Source of the DNA: Cycas panzhihuaensis
Taxonomy: Eukaryota; Cycadophyta
Direction: 5' to 3'
DNA length: 64,000 nucleotides
Assembly (NCBI GenBank): GCA_023213395.1
Contig: CM041465.1
Span: forward strand, 51,901,741 to 51,965,740
Shown here: positions 1 to 12,122 of the stretch, in pieces
How the letters are laid out: every line of letters begins with the position of its first letter
How positions within the stretch are numbered: the stretch's first letter is position 1
Notes under the pieces: generated by a model
Databases searched by the model: none
What the model was told of the DNA's origin: nothing
Seen by the model: only the letters and a program-made list of their open reading frames with translations
Program-made: the position numbers and the translations under genes

Positions 1-36
1 GGGAAGTCTTTTTACTAGGGCAAAAAGGATAAACTG

Positions 37-430
37 TCATAGTTTACCATCTCATTAATAGGTGACTTTTCAAAGTAAACCCATCATAGTTTGGCCTTGT
101 TAACAGGGTGAGGGATTTTAGAGGTTGATTATAATAGTTTAGCCTCTTTAACAATTGAATTTGGAGGGTTCCCTGTCATAGTTTAGGCTCAGTAACAAGT
201 AAAAGGGACTTAGAGTATCATTCCTATCATAGCTTTAGCTTGTTAACAAGTAGAAGGAGGTTCAAAACTAAATCCTATCATAGTTTAGGCTCATTAATAG
301 GTAAAGGAAAGCTTAGAGTATAATTTCTACCATAGTTTTGACTCATTAATAGGAGGAAAAAGGCTTGGAGTATAGTTCTTGTCATAGTTTAGACTTATTA
401 ATAGGCAAAAGAAGGCTCAAAGTATAAATC
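37..430. repeat. Tandem array, about 8 copies of a 45-52 bp unit
   Basis: The core CATAGTTTAGGCTCATTAA recurs at about 37, 84, 132, 177, 229, 279, 331 and 383, each followed by a purine-rich stretch with AGGCTTAGAGTATA-like text. Unit length drifts from 45 to 52 bp and copies differ at many positions, so the array is old. A further single copy lies at 52,133 in another part of element Z, and looser relatives are found near 11,120 and 11,640-11,670. No coding frame stays open through it. Confidence 0.8.
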
Positions 431-1144
431 TTTGGAGATAAGCATCAAACATTAATATATAAGGTAGAATCTGGGTGATAAATCATATATCCGAAGGGGA
501 AATAAGCTCCAATGATCATAAATATGCAAAAATAATAATAATTAGCCTCTATCAAAGCAAATATGTATATTCTTGAATATCACTAATAACTTGATAAAAT
601 AACAATTAAAAGAGAATATATTTTACTTTAATAGATCCCATGAGTGCCAAGCAAAATTCTATCAAGGGAAAATGAGAAAAAGGCCTCCCTATATGTAAGA
701 AAATAGAAAAAAAAGATCTCACTTTTACGTAAGGGAGGAGGAGGAAATGAGAGACCCAAAGGCTATTTTCTCATATTTTAGAGTAATCGTGAGTTCTTTC
801 TTATGGGAGATTAGCTCTATAGGGTTGTCATCATTGAGATGGAGTAGAGAGCTAGATACCCGGTGAGTAAGACATGTATTTTTTTTATTTTTTTTATTTT
901 TTCAATGAAAAATATAGTCACTGATGAATAAAAAATGTGATAAGTCAGTGAAAAATATAACTTTAGCATTTAAGACCATCATAAGAAGTCATGTTTTTTA
1001 CTATGAAGTCACATTTTTTTGCTATGAAATAGTGTTTTTAGTTAACTAGTCACACTTTTTGAACCTTTGGTCAACCAAACTTCAAAAAAATAAAAAGTTT
1101 GAAATGAAACAACTTACTAATAAATTATAACTGATATGATACAG
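431..1144. other. AT-rich non-coding stretch
   Basis: I see no domain, RNA gene or clear repeat here. There is a T-rich run at about 870-900. It lies between the tandem array and the start of recognisable PMD coding similarity, so it is probably the region before the antisense gene of element Z. Confidence 0.5.
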
Positions 1145-2104
1145 GCCCTGGAGAGAGTAGAGATGTATGAGAATGAGGGAATGCCTATTAGAGAGCTTAT
1201 GAGTTAGCTTAACGAGGTGGGATGGGGGGTTTTAAGAGTGTGTGGCCTCTCATAGGTGAGTGCACCCACCCAGCTCATCATAGAGCATGAGATATTACAC
1301 GATTTCATTAACTATTAGGTCCTAGGATACAACACATTTAGAGTATGAGCCATTATGGATATTTATATCACTTTGAGAGATGTGGGGAGGATCTTGGGGG
1401 TCAACTGGAATGGAGAGATGGTTAGACTTATAAGAGTGATTAATGAGGAGTCTTAGATGGCCTGAAGTGAGTACCTGATAGCGTTTACTAACTAGATAGA
1501 CTAATAGCATAGAGGATCCCAGTAATATAGAGGATTATCACCCTTATCATCATGTATAGGATAACTAGAATCTAAAACTTCATGGGGATTCCAACCTAGT
1601 GAACAAGAGTGGTGAGATGGTGTGAGTAGGGAATTAGGATCAGTTGGGACTAGTACATAGTTAACAGCATTAGCCATTAGTTATCTAGGATTAGGAGGAT
1701 AAGGAGGGGTATATTTTTATATAGTTCCATTCTAATGGGCTAGCTGTATGATTGTGTTCCACTTATGAGACTAGGAGGAGAGCCAAGAGAGCTAATGATG
1801 ATGGACCCAGAGATGAACATGTGGCATATGAGGTCATGGGTCCATAATAGGCCAACTATCATGGTGAGGAGCACTCATAGTCCTCTCCTTAATAGGATGA
1901 CAATGAGGTAACTCATAGAGGATGCTTATGCAGGGTTTCCAATTTGGAGTGATGATGAGATTGATGCTGTAGAGAGGGCAGTAGTAGAGAAGGCTTCTGT
2001 AATAAGACAAGGGAGAGAGAGAAGACGAGATGGAAGAGGAAACAATGGGAGAGGTGGTAGAGGAGGTGAGGAGGCAAGACGAGGAGGTGCCTCATCCAGT
2101 AGGG
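1145..2104 (+). pseudogene. Antisense plant mobile domain (PMD) gene of element Z, first part
   Basis: In the frame starting at 1145 the translation contains ENEGMPIRELMS, then LIIEHEILHDFINY, then ITLRDVGRILGVNWNGEM. The last is the I-T-L-x-D-V-x-x-I-L-G-V signature of the plant mobile domain seen in MAIN/MAIL proteins and in some plant transposons. Many Trp positions are now TAG or TGA stops. From about 1830 the frame shifts, and the rest is rich in Glu, Arg and Gly, like the low-complexity tail of the PMD genes in elements A and B. The gene lies on the strand opposite to Z's gag-pol. Copia-1 interrupts it at 2104, and it resumes at 9886 in the same frame. It is dead. Confidence 0.62.
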
Positions 2105-2402
2105 TAAAAAGTGTGGATCTATCCTTCATCTCCATGCATTAAACACAAAGGCAAACATGGGAGTAAGAGAGACTTGAGAGAAAAAGAGTAGCTCTCACAA
2201 AATAGGGAGGTAAGAATGAGCCTCCTCCACTGAGATTTTACTTTTATATTAAGAGAGGGAGCATTAGGATTAGGTAAAATGAAATTACACATAATGCATA
2301 TGAAAGTGCATTTCACTTAAGTGATTTAATTTAAAGTTCACTTAAGACCTTTTCTAGAAATAATCAACTAATGTAATAACCTTGTGACATTAACCCTTTT
2401 CA
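2105..2402 (-). repeat. Copia-1 3' LTR
   Basis: It aligns over its full length with 9584-9880, including the shared run CACTTAAGTGATYTAATTTA and the terminal GTGACATTAACCYTTTTCA. On the minus strand it starts TGAAAAGG and should end CA; the last base pair has mutated, so it reads TA at 2105-2106 on the plus strand. Confidence 0.92.
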
Positions 2403-2415
2403 ATCTCCCCCTTAA
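2403..2415 (-). promoter_or_regulatory. Copia-1 polypurine tract
   Basis: On the minus strand the bases just before the 3' LTR read TAAGGGGGAGAT, a purine run in the position expected for plus-strand priming. Confidence 0.8.
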
Positions 2416-2871
2416 TGATAGAAGGTCATTTCATCCTATTTTATTATATCCTATGAGGTCTTCATTTGAGCTTTCTATAAAGCAAACTACTATGACACTT
2501 TTGTGGGAAACTCTCATAGGGAAAAAAACCTAGAGATTTTCTAATCTATTAATCTGGCTCAGATGGCTCTTTAAATAAAGCTAGATAGCCAATCAGTATA
2601 ATAAATTCTGTAGCTAAAATCTATTGAGTCTCCATGTACCATTTGGTCATCCCCTATGCCCTTTCAAGTTTTCACAAGTTCTAATTTTCTAAAATAATAC
2701 AACCCTTATCCTTTTGAACCCACAAGGGGTTTTCATGAATGGGATAGAGTAGAGACTTACTCTTATCCTTTCGTGCTTACAAGGGGTTTTTATGAATAAG
2801 ATAAAGTATTATGGTCCTATTGTCATCTCCTTTAATTAGTTAGAGATGGAGGCCCTAAGGCCGAGTTGCTT

Positions 2872-4340
2872 TCAAAATTGTTCAAACCTCACCCTCTTTA
2901 GTAGTTTGGTAAAGATATCAGCCACTTGATCTACTATGGGGCAGTACTCCAGTTGAATTATGCCATCATGAACTAGTTCTCTAATCCTATAGACTTTCAT
3001 ACTTATATATTTGGTACGATCATGAAATATAGGATTTTTAGCCATTTGGATTGTAGAGTAATTATCTACATGTAAGCTAATAGAATTTGTTTGGGTGGCA
3101 TTTAATGTATTCAACAATTTTCTAAGCCATATCACCTCCTTGCTTATCTAAGAAATAATAATATATTCAATTTCGGTAGTTGAGCTTGCAACTATATTCT
3201 TCCATCTAGATTTCCATGATATTGGTGATGTTCTAAGAAATATTACGTACCTAGATGTAGATCTTCCTGTGTCTTTATCTCTGGTAAATTCTGAGTCTAT
3301 GTATGCATAAAGTTTAAATTCTGCGTTAGGTTTATATAATAGACCATATTTGCTAGTTATATTTAGGTACCTCAACACTCGTATTACAGCTTGCCAATGA
3401 TCCTGGTTAGGATTTTTCATGAATTTTGTAAGAATGCCAACAGAGTATGCAATATCTAGCCTTGTGTTGGTAGTATAGATGAGACTACCTACAAGTTGCC
3501 TATAGAGTATTACGTCTGCCTCCCTAGTGTCACAATCAATTGAGAGTTTAATATTAGGTTCCATAGGTGTATCCATTGGTTGAGCACCTTCCAACTAAAA
3601 CTTTGTAAGAAGATCATTTATATATTTTTCTTGGGAGAGAAAGATTTTTCTATTCTTTTGAGTTACTTCAATTCCCAAGTAATATTTCATCAACCTAAGG
3701 TCAAACAATTCAAAAGTTTTAGCAAGATCCTTCTTCAACTAACTGATTACTTGTTCACTATTTCCCGTTATTAGCATATCATCCATAAAGATTAAGAGGT
3801 AAGTGACTTTATCATTTTGGCACTTGATGAATAATATTACATAAATATCTTAATAGTCATAAACCTTATATCCAAGTTTCCTCATTATTTCAGATAACTT
3901 GGTAAACCAAGCATGAGGGGCTTGCTTTAGGCTGTATAAGGACTTTCTAAGCTTACAAACCTTATGCATCTAAATAACAATCTCATATCCTTTTGGCTAA
4001 GCCATGTAAATTTCTTATTTAAGGTCCCCATTAAGAAATGTAGTCTTAACATTGAGTTGGTGGATTTTCCAACCCTGTTGTGTAACCAAGGTTATAAGAG
4101 TTCTAATGGTATGCCACTTGGTTATAGGAGTAAAGATTTCAGTGTAGTCGATGCCTTCCCTTTATGTGAATCCTTTTGCTACCAACCTCGCCTTATGTTT
4201 TTCTAAGTGCCATTTGACATGTACTTATTTTTTAGCACCCATTTGTTTTGAACTATCTTTCTTCCAAGTGGTAGATTAACAAGCTCCCATGTACTATTCT
4301 TTATAAGAGATTAGTACTATTTGTTCATGGAATTTCTCTA
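2872..4340 (-). pseudogene. Copia-1 reverse transcriptase and RNase H
   Basis: The RT begins near 4330 with STWELVNLPLGRKIVQNKWV, the usual start of the copia RT domain. The catalytic motif reads FMDDM at about 3773-3792, so both Asp residues remain. After frame breaks, 3594-3148 encodes the end of RT and the start of RNase H (LVGSLIYTTNTRLDIAYSV, then a VLRYLN motif and SSTTEIEY). 3135-2872 encodes the RNase H tail with HDRTKYISMKVYRIRELV and VADIFTKLL. Several frameshifts and stops separate these blocks. It copied element RNA into DNA when alive. Confidence 0.88.
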
Positions 4341-4989
4341 AGTTGTATGCTTTATAGCTTATTGGTATGTTAGAGGCTCTTCATTAAGAGCAAAGTGCAG
4401 TTCTACTTGTTTAATCTCAATAGAAAGTGATTCATATATCCTTACCCTATGGGCACTTCTAGTGCTAGCTTTTCTTATCTCATCTGGTCACATGTCCTTG
4501 TGTAGCTGGTAGGCTTCACAAAAACCTCAAGTTACAAATGGGGTTTTCATTTCCATAGCCTCTTGGTCTTTATTTTGATCCTAAAAAAGATCGTGTAAAA
4601 TGTTTAGCATGGAGGAATTTAACAATGTTAGAGAAGATGGGCAAGCCATTGATGTTGGAGAAGATGGTCCTTCTACTATGGCTTTGCTTTTGTCAACTTG
4701 GCTATTTGTAAATGATGTTGTTGGATGTATACACATTGGCTGGGAGTCACATCTTGTATCCTCCTAGGCTCCATTATCAGATTATAATATTTTGAGAAAT
4801 TGTTGAGCATCTCCCCCCTAAATTTTAGAATTTTGATATCAAATTCAGTAGCATCAATAAATCAATATGAAAGTATCTTGGAGTTAAGTCTGAGTAATTG
4901 ATCTTCAGTCTCTACAAAGATAATATCTTTAGTGATGATAATTTTACATTGTGAAGGTATAAAAACCTTGTACCCCTTTTTGTCCATAG

Positions 4990-5944
4990 GGTATCCACCA
5001 AAGATGCCTTTGAGGGCTCTAACTTAGAGCTTGTTTCTATGTTCCTCCAAAATGTGAGCATAATAAGTAGAGCTAAAAACTCTGAAGTGGGAGATAGAGG
5101 GGGTTTGTCCATACCACATTTCATATGGAGAGGGGCCAAGCATGGAGGGACTAATAGTGTCAATGTAATACACAATAGTCTAGATAGTCTCAACCTAAAG
5201 ATAGACAAGGACATTCTTATATACTAGCATAGCACAAGCCATGTTCATGATGGTCCTATTCATACGCTCAACAACTCCATTTTATTGGGGTGTACCTACA
5301 ACATAGGTATGATATTTAACTCTATGCGAACATAGGTACAATTCAAACTCATTGGATGTGTACTCGCCACCATTGCCAGTCCTGAGTATTTTGATCTTAA
5401 ATTTAAATCCATTTTCCATGTGGGCCTTGAAAGCTTGAAACATAGAAAAAGCTTCATATTTATTTACAAGAAAAGAAACCCATACTTTCTTGGTAAAATC
5501 ATCAATGAAAGTAATATAGTACCACTTTTATTTGAAAGAAGGGATGGGAATAGGACTACATATATCTAAGTGTATAAGTTGTAAAGGTTGGCTAGATTTC
5601 CACTGACTATGAGGAAAGGGTTATCTTTGAGATTTGGCAATGCTACATGCTTCACATTTAAAGGGCTTAGAGGAGAGACTAGGCATACTAGGAAGAGTGG
5701 AATGTAGTTCTCTTAAATGATCAATTTTGATATGACCCATACAAGCATGCCATAGGGCCACTTGGGGCAATGTTTGAGGAGTTAGGATTGTGGTAAAAGA
5801 AGAGTCATCATCAGCATAGTTAGCTTCATAGGATGGTAAGTCGGTTAGGTAAAAAAGCTTACCATCAAGAATTTTAGTTATAACCATAGCATTTGAAGGA
5901 GGGTGAATGACACAGAGAGTTTGATTATTTTCAATTACACTCAA
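4990..5944 (-). pseudogene. Copia-1 GAG-pre-integrase and integrase
   Basis: 5944-5621 encodes the zinc-binding GAG-pre-integrase domain with LWHACMGHIKIDHLREL and a later CEACSIAKS. This gives the His-His-Cys-Cys pattern. The catalytic core follows: ILRTGNGGEYTSNEF (central Asp region; the usual Asp is now Asn in T-G-N-G-G-E-Y) and NGVVERMNRTIMNMA with the catalytic Glu. The codon before NGVVER is a stop where Gln or Lys is normal. Up to about 4990 the C-terminal part reads with breaks. Confidence 0.87.
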
Positions 5945-6141
5945 ATCAAAACCATGAGAGATAAGGGTGGATAGGGAGACCAGGTTTTACTTCAGAGTAA
6001 AATATATAAAACATCAACAAGGGTAAAATCTGGGAGGCCTGGGAGTTTTAGGCAAATAGTTCTAAGTCCTTCGACTGGATGAGATGATTTGTCAGCCATG
6101 TGTACAACACCACAAACCTTAGAGTCAAAATCCTAAAAGAA

Positions 6142-7400
6142 CTAGTGATGACAACTCATGTGTTGTGTTTCTCCAATATCCATGATCCATAATGAAGTAT
6201 TTGAGGTGGCACTATTTACAACTCCAAGTGGTGAAGGCAAAAGTGAATAAGCATAGCCACAATGAGCCTCAATATACTTAGTGGATCTATCAACAACATT
6301 TGATGAAGTGGTCCCAATTCTCTGAAGGTGTGCATGAGCAATTTGCATTCCACCAAAAGCATCTTTAAAAGAAGTATTATCAACATTATGTATACCATAA
6401 CATTGTTGATAGCCTAGTAGTTTATTGGTGGTAGTTCTATAATTTTTGGCATAGTGTCCTTTCCTATTACACCTTTGTCACACAATTATTGGATTTCTAG
6501 TCCCATAAGAAGTATTGGGTTGGTTGGATTATCTCTAATTATTAGATCTAGGTCCAGGTTGATTATTTTGGCCTCAGCCTTAAGACTATTTTCGTTAAAG
6601 TTAAGGAGTTGGTTGACCAAGAGGATGTTATCCTTGTTTATCTCTGTCTCTTCCACGAAAATTACCACCTCAGTGAGAGTATTGATCTTGATTTTTAGTA
6701 TAACAAAGATTTTCTTCTACTTCAAAAGTAACATTAGTTAGATTAGATATAGTAGCAAAGTTAGTATCAAAGGTCTTATCAAATTCAATGAACTTATCAG
6801 CAAGATCCTCAAAGTTTACAGTCTTCAAAGTGCCACTAAATTAAAGACTTCCTAGTAGATTTTTATAATTTGGGTTATGGAGGCATGATTGAATCAAGAA
6901 AGCCCATGTAATGCATTGAGTTTTGAAATCTTTATCAACGACTTGCTTGATTAGATGAAGGAGATTGATTATCTCACTTGCATATCCTTTCTGCATTTTT
7001 TATTTATTTATCTTCAGCACTAAGTGATCAAATTCTAAGTCTGATTTAGTGTTAAAATTCTTCTTAAGAACTTCAAAAACTTTCCATATTGTATCATGTA
7101 CAACTTCATTAATAAGATTATGTAGGGAATAATCAGTGATAGGAAGTATCCTTGCATGAATTTTATCATCATCAAGTTCCCATTGGCATTTAGCTATAAC
7201 TTTAGTGGGAGTGGTTGGAGCACCTCCTCCAAAAGCAATTAAGGTAGTTATAGCTACAATAAATAGTGTAGGTTACAAGTGATCTCTCTAAAGACCTTCA
7301 TACTTTATAGTATTTCTGACACCAGTGAACCACATGTCCCAATTTTCTTTCCTTTTTAGAAGGCAATTAATATTTTACTTAAACTGTGAAGATATGGTAT
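6142..7400 (-). pseudogene. Copia-1 gag and protease
   Basis: From about 7400 to 6700 the minus strand encodes a gag of the UBN2 type (KVFEVLKKNFNTKSDLEF and a run ending in LTNVTFEVEENLC). The CCHC knuckle at about 6480-6435 reads QRCNRKGHYAKN: the first Cys codon is now TGA and the last Cys is Tyr. The protease active site at about 6190-6150 is LWIMDIGETQHMS; the normal D-S/T-G is now D-I-G. Stops are frequent between these blocks. Confidence 0.83.
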
Positions 7401-7559
7401 CTTTTGAGAAGGGAAGAAATAAATAAGGGACTATAAAAGTAATAGTAATAAATGACCAATCACTATTTATAAATAGGAGATGCAATAAAGCAATGTAGCA
7501 GAAAAAGGAAAAAGTGAGAATGGTTTCGCAAAGATGAAGGGAGCAACTTAGAGAAAAGT

Positions 7560-7824
7560 CACCAACACTTGTGATAAATATTAACCTAACACAATAGGAA
7601 TATGATAAGCATTATGATAAAAATTGGCTACTAATACTTGTGGCAAATATTAACTTGACACAATAGGAATATGAGAAGTACTATGATGAAAATTAGCCAC
7701 TAACACTTGTGGCAAATATTAACCTGATGCAATAGGAATATGAGAAGCACTATAATGAAAATTGGCCACTAACACTGGTGGCAAATATTAACTTGATGTA
7801 GTAGGAATATGAGAAGTACTATAA
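7560..7824. repeat. 69 bp tandem repeat, about 3.8 copies
   Basis: Units begin at about 7560, 7629, 7698 and 7767. Each starts CACTAACACTTGTGGCAAAT or a close variant and contains CAATAGGAATATGAGAAG. Copies differ by a few transitions. The array lies between gag and the primer site of Copia-1, in what should be its transcribed leader. Confidence 0.92.
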
Positions 7825-9570
7825 TTGTGATTACACTATGGATCACTTTTTACAAATAAGTAAGTGATCAATGTACAAGATTATAAGCCAATGTAGAAGC
7901 TGACATCATTGGATATACACAATTTGAAACTTAAATGTAGGATGCGTAATCAACCTAATAACCTCTAAACTTGTATTTAATATGTAGTTAAGGTTATTGA
8001 AGGGATGCCTAGGCTTCTAGTAGAATTAAGTTAGTCTTCACCTATAATACCTGTAATTATACTTAGTGATGAAATCTAAGTCATAACAGAGCCCAGGTAC
8101 TCCCATTCCTCACCCAGTTTACTAATGACCAATTATATACCTCCTCTAAAGAGTGATACATGTATACCCATGGTTATGATAGATATTGAATTAGGTATAT
8201 TTTAATCTTGTATTTAAAGTTTCAGTTTTCCTAGTTTATTATCAAGATGGTCCATGATTGAGGCACGATGGTATGGCTAACCAAACCTTACCAATATTCT
8301 AGTTTAGTCTAGTCCTAACTTGAAACCCACACCTCTTTTATGGCACAACATTCTGCCAACCAAGGTATCTCAACCTTGGTGAGTGTGTGAATATATGTAA
8401 GATAATAGAAAATAATGTATATGATGCATTCCTTTTAAGGAGAGTGAAAAGATAATCGAATTTGCATTAAATGTATATATAATTGAAAATAGAATGCTTA
8501 CTTAGAGTGCTTTTGGAGTGCTTGCTTGGAGTGTCTTTAGAGGGCTTGCTTGAAGTGATTTTAGAGTGCTAAAATGTAATTCTAATAAGTGAGTAAGGAC
8601 ACCAGATATTACTCTGATTTAGGTGTTTTTTACTCACTTTTACAATGGACTTTTAAGTCTTATAAAAGAATAAAGAAAATTTCTTCACTTTTTTTTTTTT
8701 TTCAATATATATAAAAAATAAAGTATCTTCAGTAAATCAATAATAACTTTCTCCCATGATAATGATATTGAGTGCCAATTTTTATAATACAAACTAGAAT
8801 CAGAGCTTCATCTTTAGGAGTTAGAATCAGGTCCAAATCAGTTTTAGAAAATTTTTGGCAGTCTCACAAATTAGAAGAATATATTTTTCTAGAATTCTTA
8901 CTAAAAATAACTTCTATTCACTAAAATAGCAATGACTTTCTCATACGACATCAAAATTGAGTGTCAATTTTTTTGCTAAAAAGTAGACTCAAAGTCTCAT
9001 CTTTAACAATTAGAATCAATTCAATTGGAGCTCTGTAGAAGATTTTGCACACCTATGAAGTTCTACAAGTAAATTTTATTTCTTCAAAAATTTTAGCTTG
9101 CTAATATCTTATTAACACATGATACCATATGAAATTTCCATCATGTTTTGATCACCAGGATCCCAATATACGTAAGGTGAGAGCATACAATGATGGATAT
9201 TTTAAATGACTCCAAATTCTTAAAAAAAAGTAGTTAGAACCTCCCCTTACAATCATTCTTCTAAAAGTTAAAAAAATTTCGGCAGCATTTCCACTTATTA
9301 AATGGATAAAAAGAGGGGAAAGAAAAGAAGAATGAGATAGCATAAATGGACACCAAAGGATTGGCATCCTTGGGCCTTAACAACTCCTTCTATTATGCTT
9401 CCAAACCTACAAAATAGAAAGGAAAAGCAAACAATACTAAATATACTATGATAAAAACTTAAAAATATTTCTAAATCCACTTTCATAATCTACTTCACCA
9501 TATGGATTGTGGGGGAGAAGGAAGTGATGGCTCTATTGCAAGTGCAAGTGAGGAATATGAAGGAAGTAAG
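7825..9570 (-). other. Long non-coding leader of Copia-1
   Basis: About 1.7 kb between the 69 bp repeats and the primer site shows no domain in any frame. It holds an imperfect duplication of about 185 bp: the block starting at about 8743 (ACTTTCTCCCATGAT) resembles the block from about 8928 (ACTTTCTCATACGAC), each followed by TTGAGTGYCAATTTTT and a later CTCATCTTTA. A poly-T run lies near 8690. It may include an unrecognised older insertion. Confidence 0.5.
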
Positions 9571-9581
9571 ATCTGATACCA
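9571..9581 (-). other. Copia-1 primer binding site (initiator tRNA-Met type)
   Basis: On the minus strand TGGTATCAGAT begins three bases after the 5' LTR. This matches the usual plant copia primer site TGGTATCAGAGC. Confidence 0.9.
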
Positions 9582-9583
9582 CA

Positions 9584-9880
9584 TGAAAAGAGTGGGTCTA
9601 TCCTTCATCTTCATACACTAAACACAAAGGAAAACATAGGAGTAAGAGAGACTTGAGAGAAAAAGAGTAACTCTCACAAAATGGAGAGGTGAGAATGAGC
9701 CTTCTCCATTGAGTTTTTACTTTTCTATTGAGAGAGGGGCATTAGAGTTACATGAAATGAAATTATATATAATTTATATGAAAGTTCATTTCACTTAAGT
9801 GATCTAATTTAAAGTTCACTTAAGACCTTTTTTATAAATAATCAACTAATGTAATGACCTTGTGACATTAACCTTTTTCA
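9584..9880 (-). repeat. Copia-1 5' LTR
   Basis: This is the full-length partner of 2105-2402. Both termini are intact here (TG...CA on either strand). The TSD TAGGG follows at 9881-9885. Confidence 0.92.
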
Positions 9881-9885
9881 TAGGG

Positions 9886-10670
9886 AAGTAGGAGGGAGTG
9901 ACCAGGTACTCAAGAGAGGAAGTGGAGCACTTATAGAAGGGATAGGGGGCTCCATTCAGAGCATGGAGTTCAGATCTACAGATGGGCAGGGCAAAGATAG
10001 AGGAAGAAGAGCTTCTCATGAGGTTCCACATGAGTTGTAAGGAGGAGAGATACCACCAGTAGAGGAGGTAGTGGGAGCAGAGCCAACCAGAGGAGGAGGA
10101 TCACCAGATATGTTATTTAGTTGATTTATTTCTTGTATCATGTCATACTTTAATTTTATAAAAGCTTTCTATTCCAGGGAATTGATCTTGGATTACATGT
10201 TTTCCTTAGGCAAGTGATGAGATGATGACCTTGAGAGAGGTTTAGAGGAATCTAGAGGTGATTTTTCTATACATTCTAACATTAAAAGAGGTGCTAGCAT
10301 GGAATGTAGTGGATCACAAATTGTTGGGGCATCACATTAAGTGTTTTAGCCATGCACTTTGAGCTTAAGATCTCTACATAGACATGAGAGTAGAGTTAAA
10401 GATGTGAGAGTTGGAGCTCAAGGTAGGTGAGGATAAGAGACGACATATGTAGAGGATGACGTTGGCTTAGGTGGGACCTAGATATACTTCCTCAATGAGT
10501 GCTATAGTCCAATAGGGATGATACCATCTCCTACCACATGGAGAGTCCATATATAAGGAGATTTTAGGCAGGAGGGAGAGGACAGGTCTAGATGTTCCAG
10601 AGGGATCTCATTAGGGGTCACAGAGATTAGTGTATCATATGTTGTATGGGAGATAAGAGGATGATAAGAG
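9886..10670 (+). pseudogene. Antisense PMD gene of element Z, C-terminal part
   Basis: When the Copia-1 insertion and one TSD copy are removed, the frame ending ...GASSSR before the insertion continues as EVGGSDQVLKRGSGALIEG and on to VPPHEL-like and VVGAEPTRGGGSPDM text. This is the same kind of Gly/Ser/Pro/acidic low-complexity tail as in the PMD genes of A and B. Beyond about 10,130 the frame breaks, but RVKDVRVGAQ and RELELKVGEDKRRHM suggest a charged, possibly coiled-coil end. It was split by the insertion and is dead. Confidence 0.5.
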
Positions 10671-10734
10671 GCATTTTATGAGCCTTTAGTATGTATTATG
10701 AGTTAATTGGGTGATAGATGTACTATACTTCTTG

Positions 10735-11699
<965 letters not shown>

Positions 11700-12122
11700 A
11701 GAAGAGGAAATTCAAGTAAAATAATAATCAAGGATCGAGGAAATGAGAGCATCATCTTTAAGGTTAAAAGAATGAGATATATACTAAATGGTCATTGAAG
11801 CAAATAGGGATAATAATAATGAATCTTGATGATGCAAAAGAAGGAGTCATGGAGAGTGAACATAGTACATCACAACCAATTGCTAAACTATAACTACAAC
11901 CTGGGAATCATGATAAATAGTAATAGGTCTAAGGTAAAAGTAAGAAACATCTGACAGAGCTCCTATAATGGCAAGATATTCAGTTTTATTATTAGTTACC
12001 CTAGGTATAAAAGACCCCATAGAAAGGAGGGGACTTCCTGATTGGTCATAAACCACCCAAGTAGAAGCAGATGGTCTTAGGTTTCCTTTACTACCCCCAT
12101 TGGTGAAGATACTCAATGCCAT
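11700..12122 (-). pseudogene. Archaeal-type RNase H (aRNH) of element Z
   Basis: The minus strand encodes ALSIFTNGGSKGN, then SASTWVVYD, then FIPRVTNNKTEYLAIIGAL, and IYHDSQVVV: the four blocks of the second RNase H of Tat elements. The first catalytic Asp (normally F-T-D-G-G-S) is Asn, by a G-to-A change. The Glu of T-E-Y and the Asp of H-D-S remain. A decayed tail (HSFNLKDDALISSILDYY) is visible after a frame shift near 11,800. It lies on Z's coding strand between integrase and PMD, unlike its position in A and B. Confidence 0.8.

Larger units (their letters stand above)
2105..9880 (-). mobile_element. Copia-1: complete-structure Ty1/copia retrotransposon, decayed
   Basis: Two 297-298 bp LTRs (2105-2402 and 9584-9880) flank a minus-strand internal region. 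The TSD TAGGG is found at 2100-2104 and 9881-9885. The LTR ends are TG...CA except that the left copy now begins TA. An initiator-Met primer site (TGGTATCAGAT) abuts the right LTR and a polypurine tract abuts the left one, which fixes the orientation. Domain order on the minus strand is gag, zinc knuckle, protease, GAG-pre-integrase, integrase, RT and RNase H, the standard copia order. Every domain carries stops or frameshifts. It was inserted into the PMD gene of element Z. Confidence 0.93.

Noticed and set aside
1322-2135. Minus-strand open frames over the PMD region of Z
   Set aside because: They are shadows of the plus-strand PMD frame; Ser/Leu/Pro-rich products come from the opposite strand of purine-rich sequence.
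7560-7824. CRISPR-like repeat array
   Set aside because: Units are head to tail without unique spacers, and the surroundings are plant retrotransposon.
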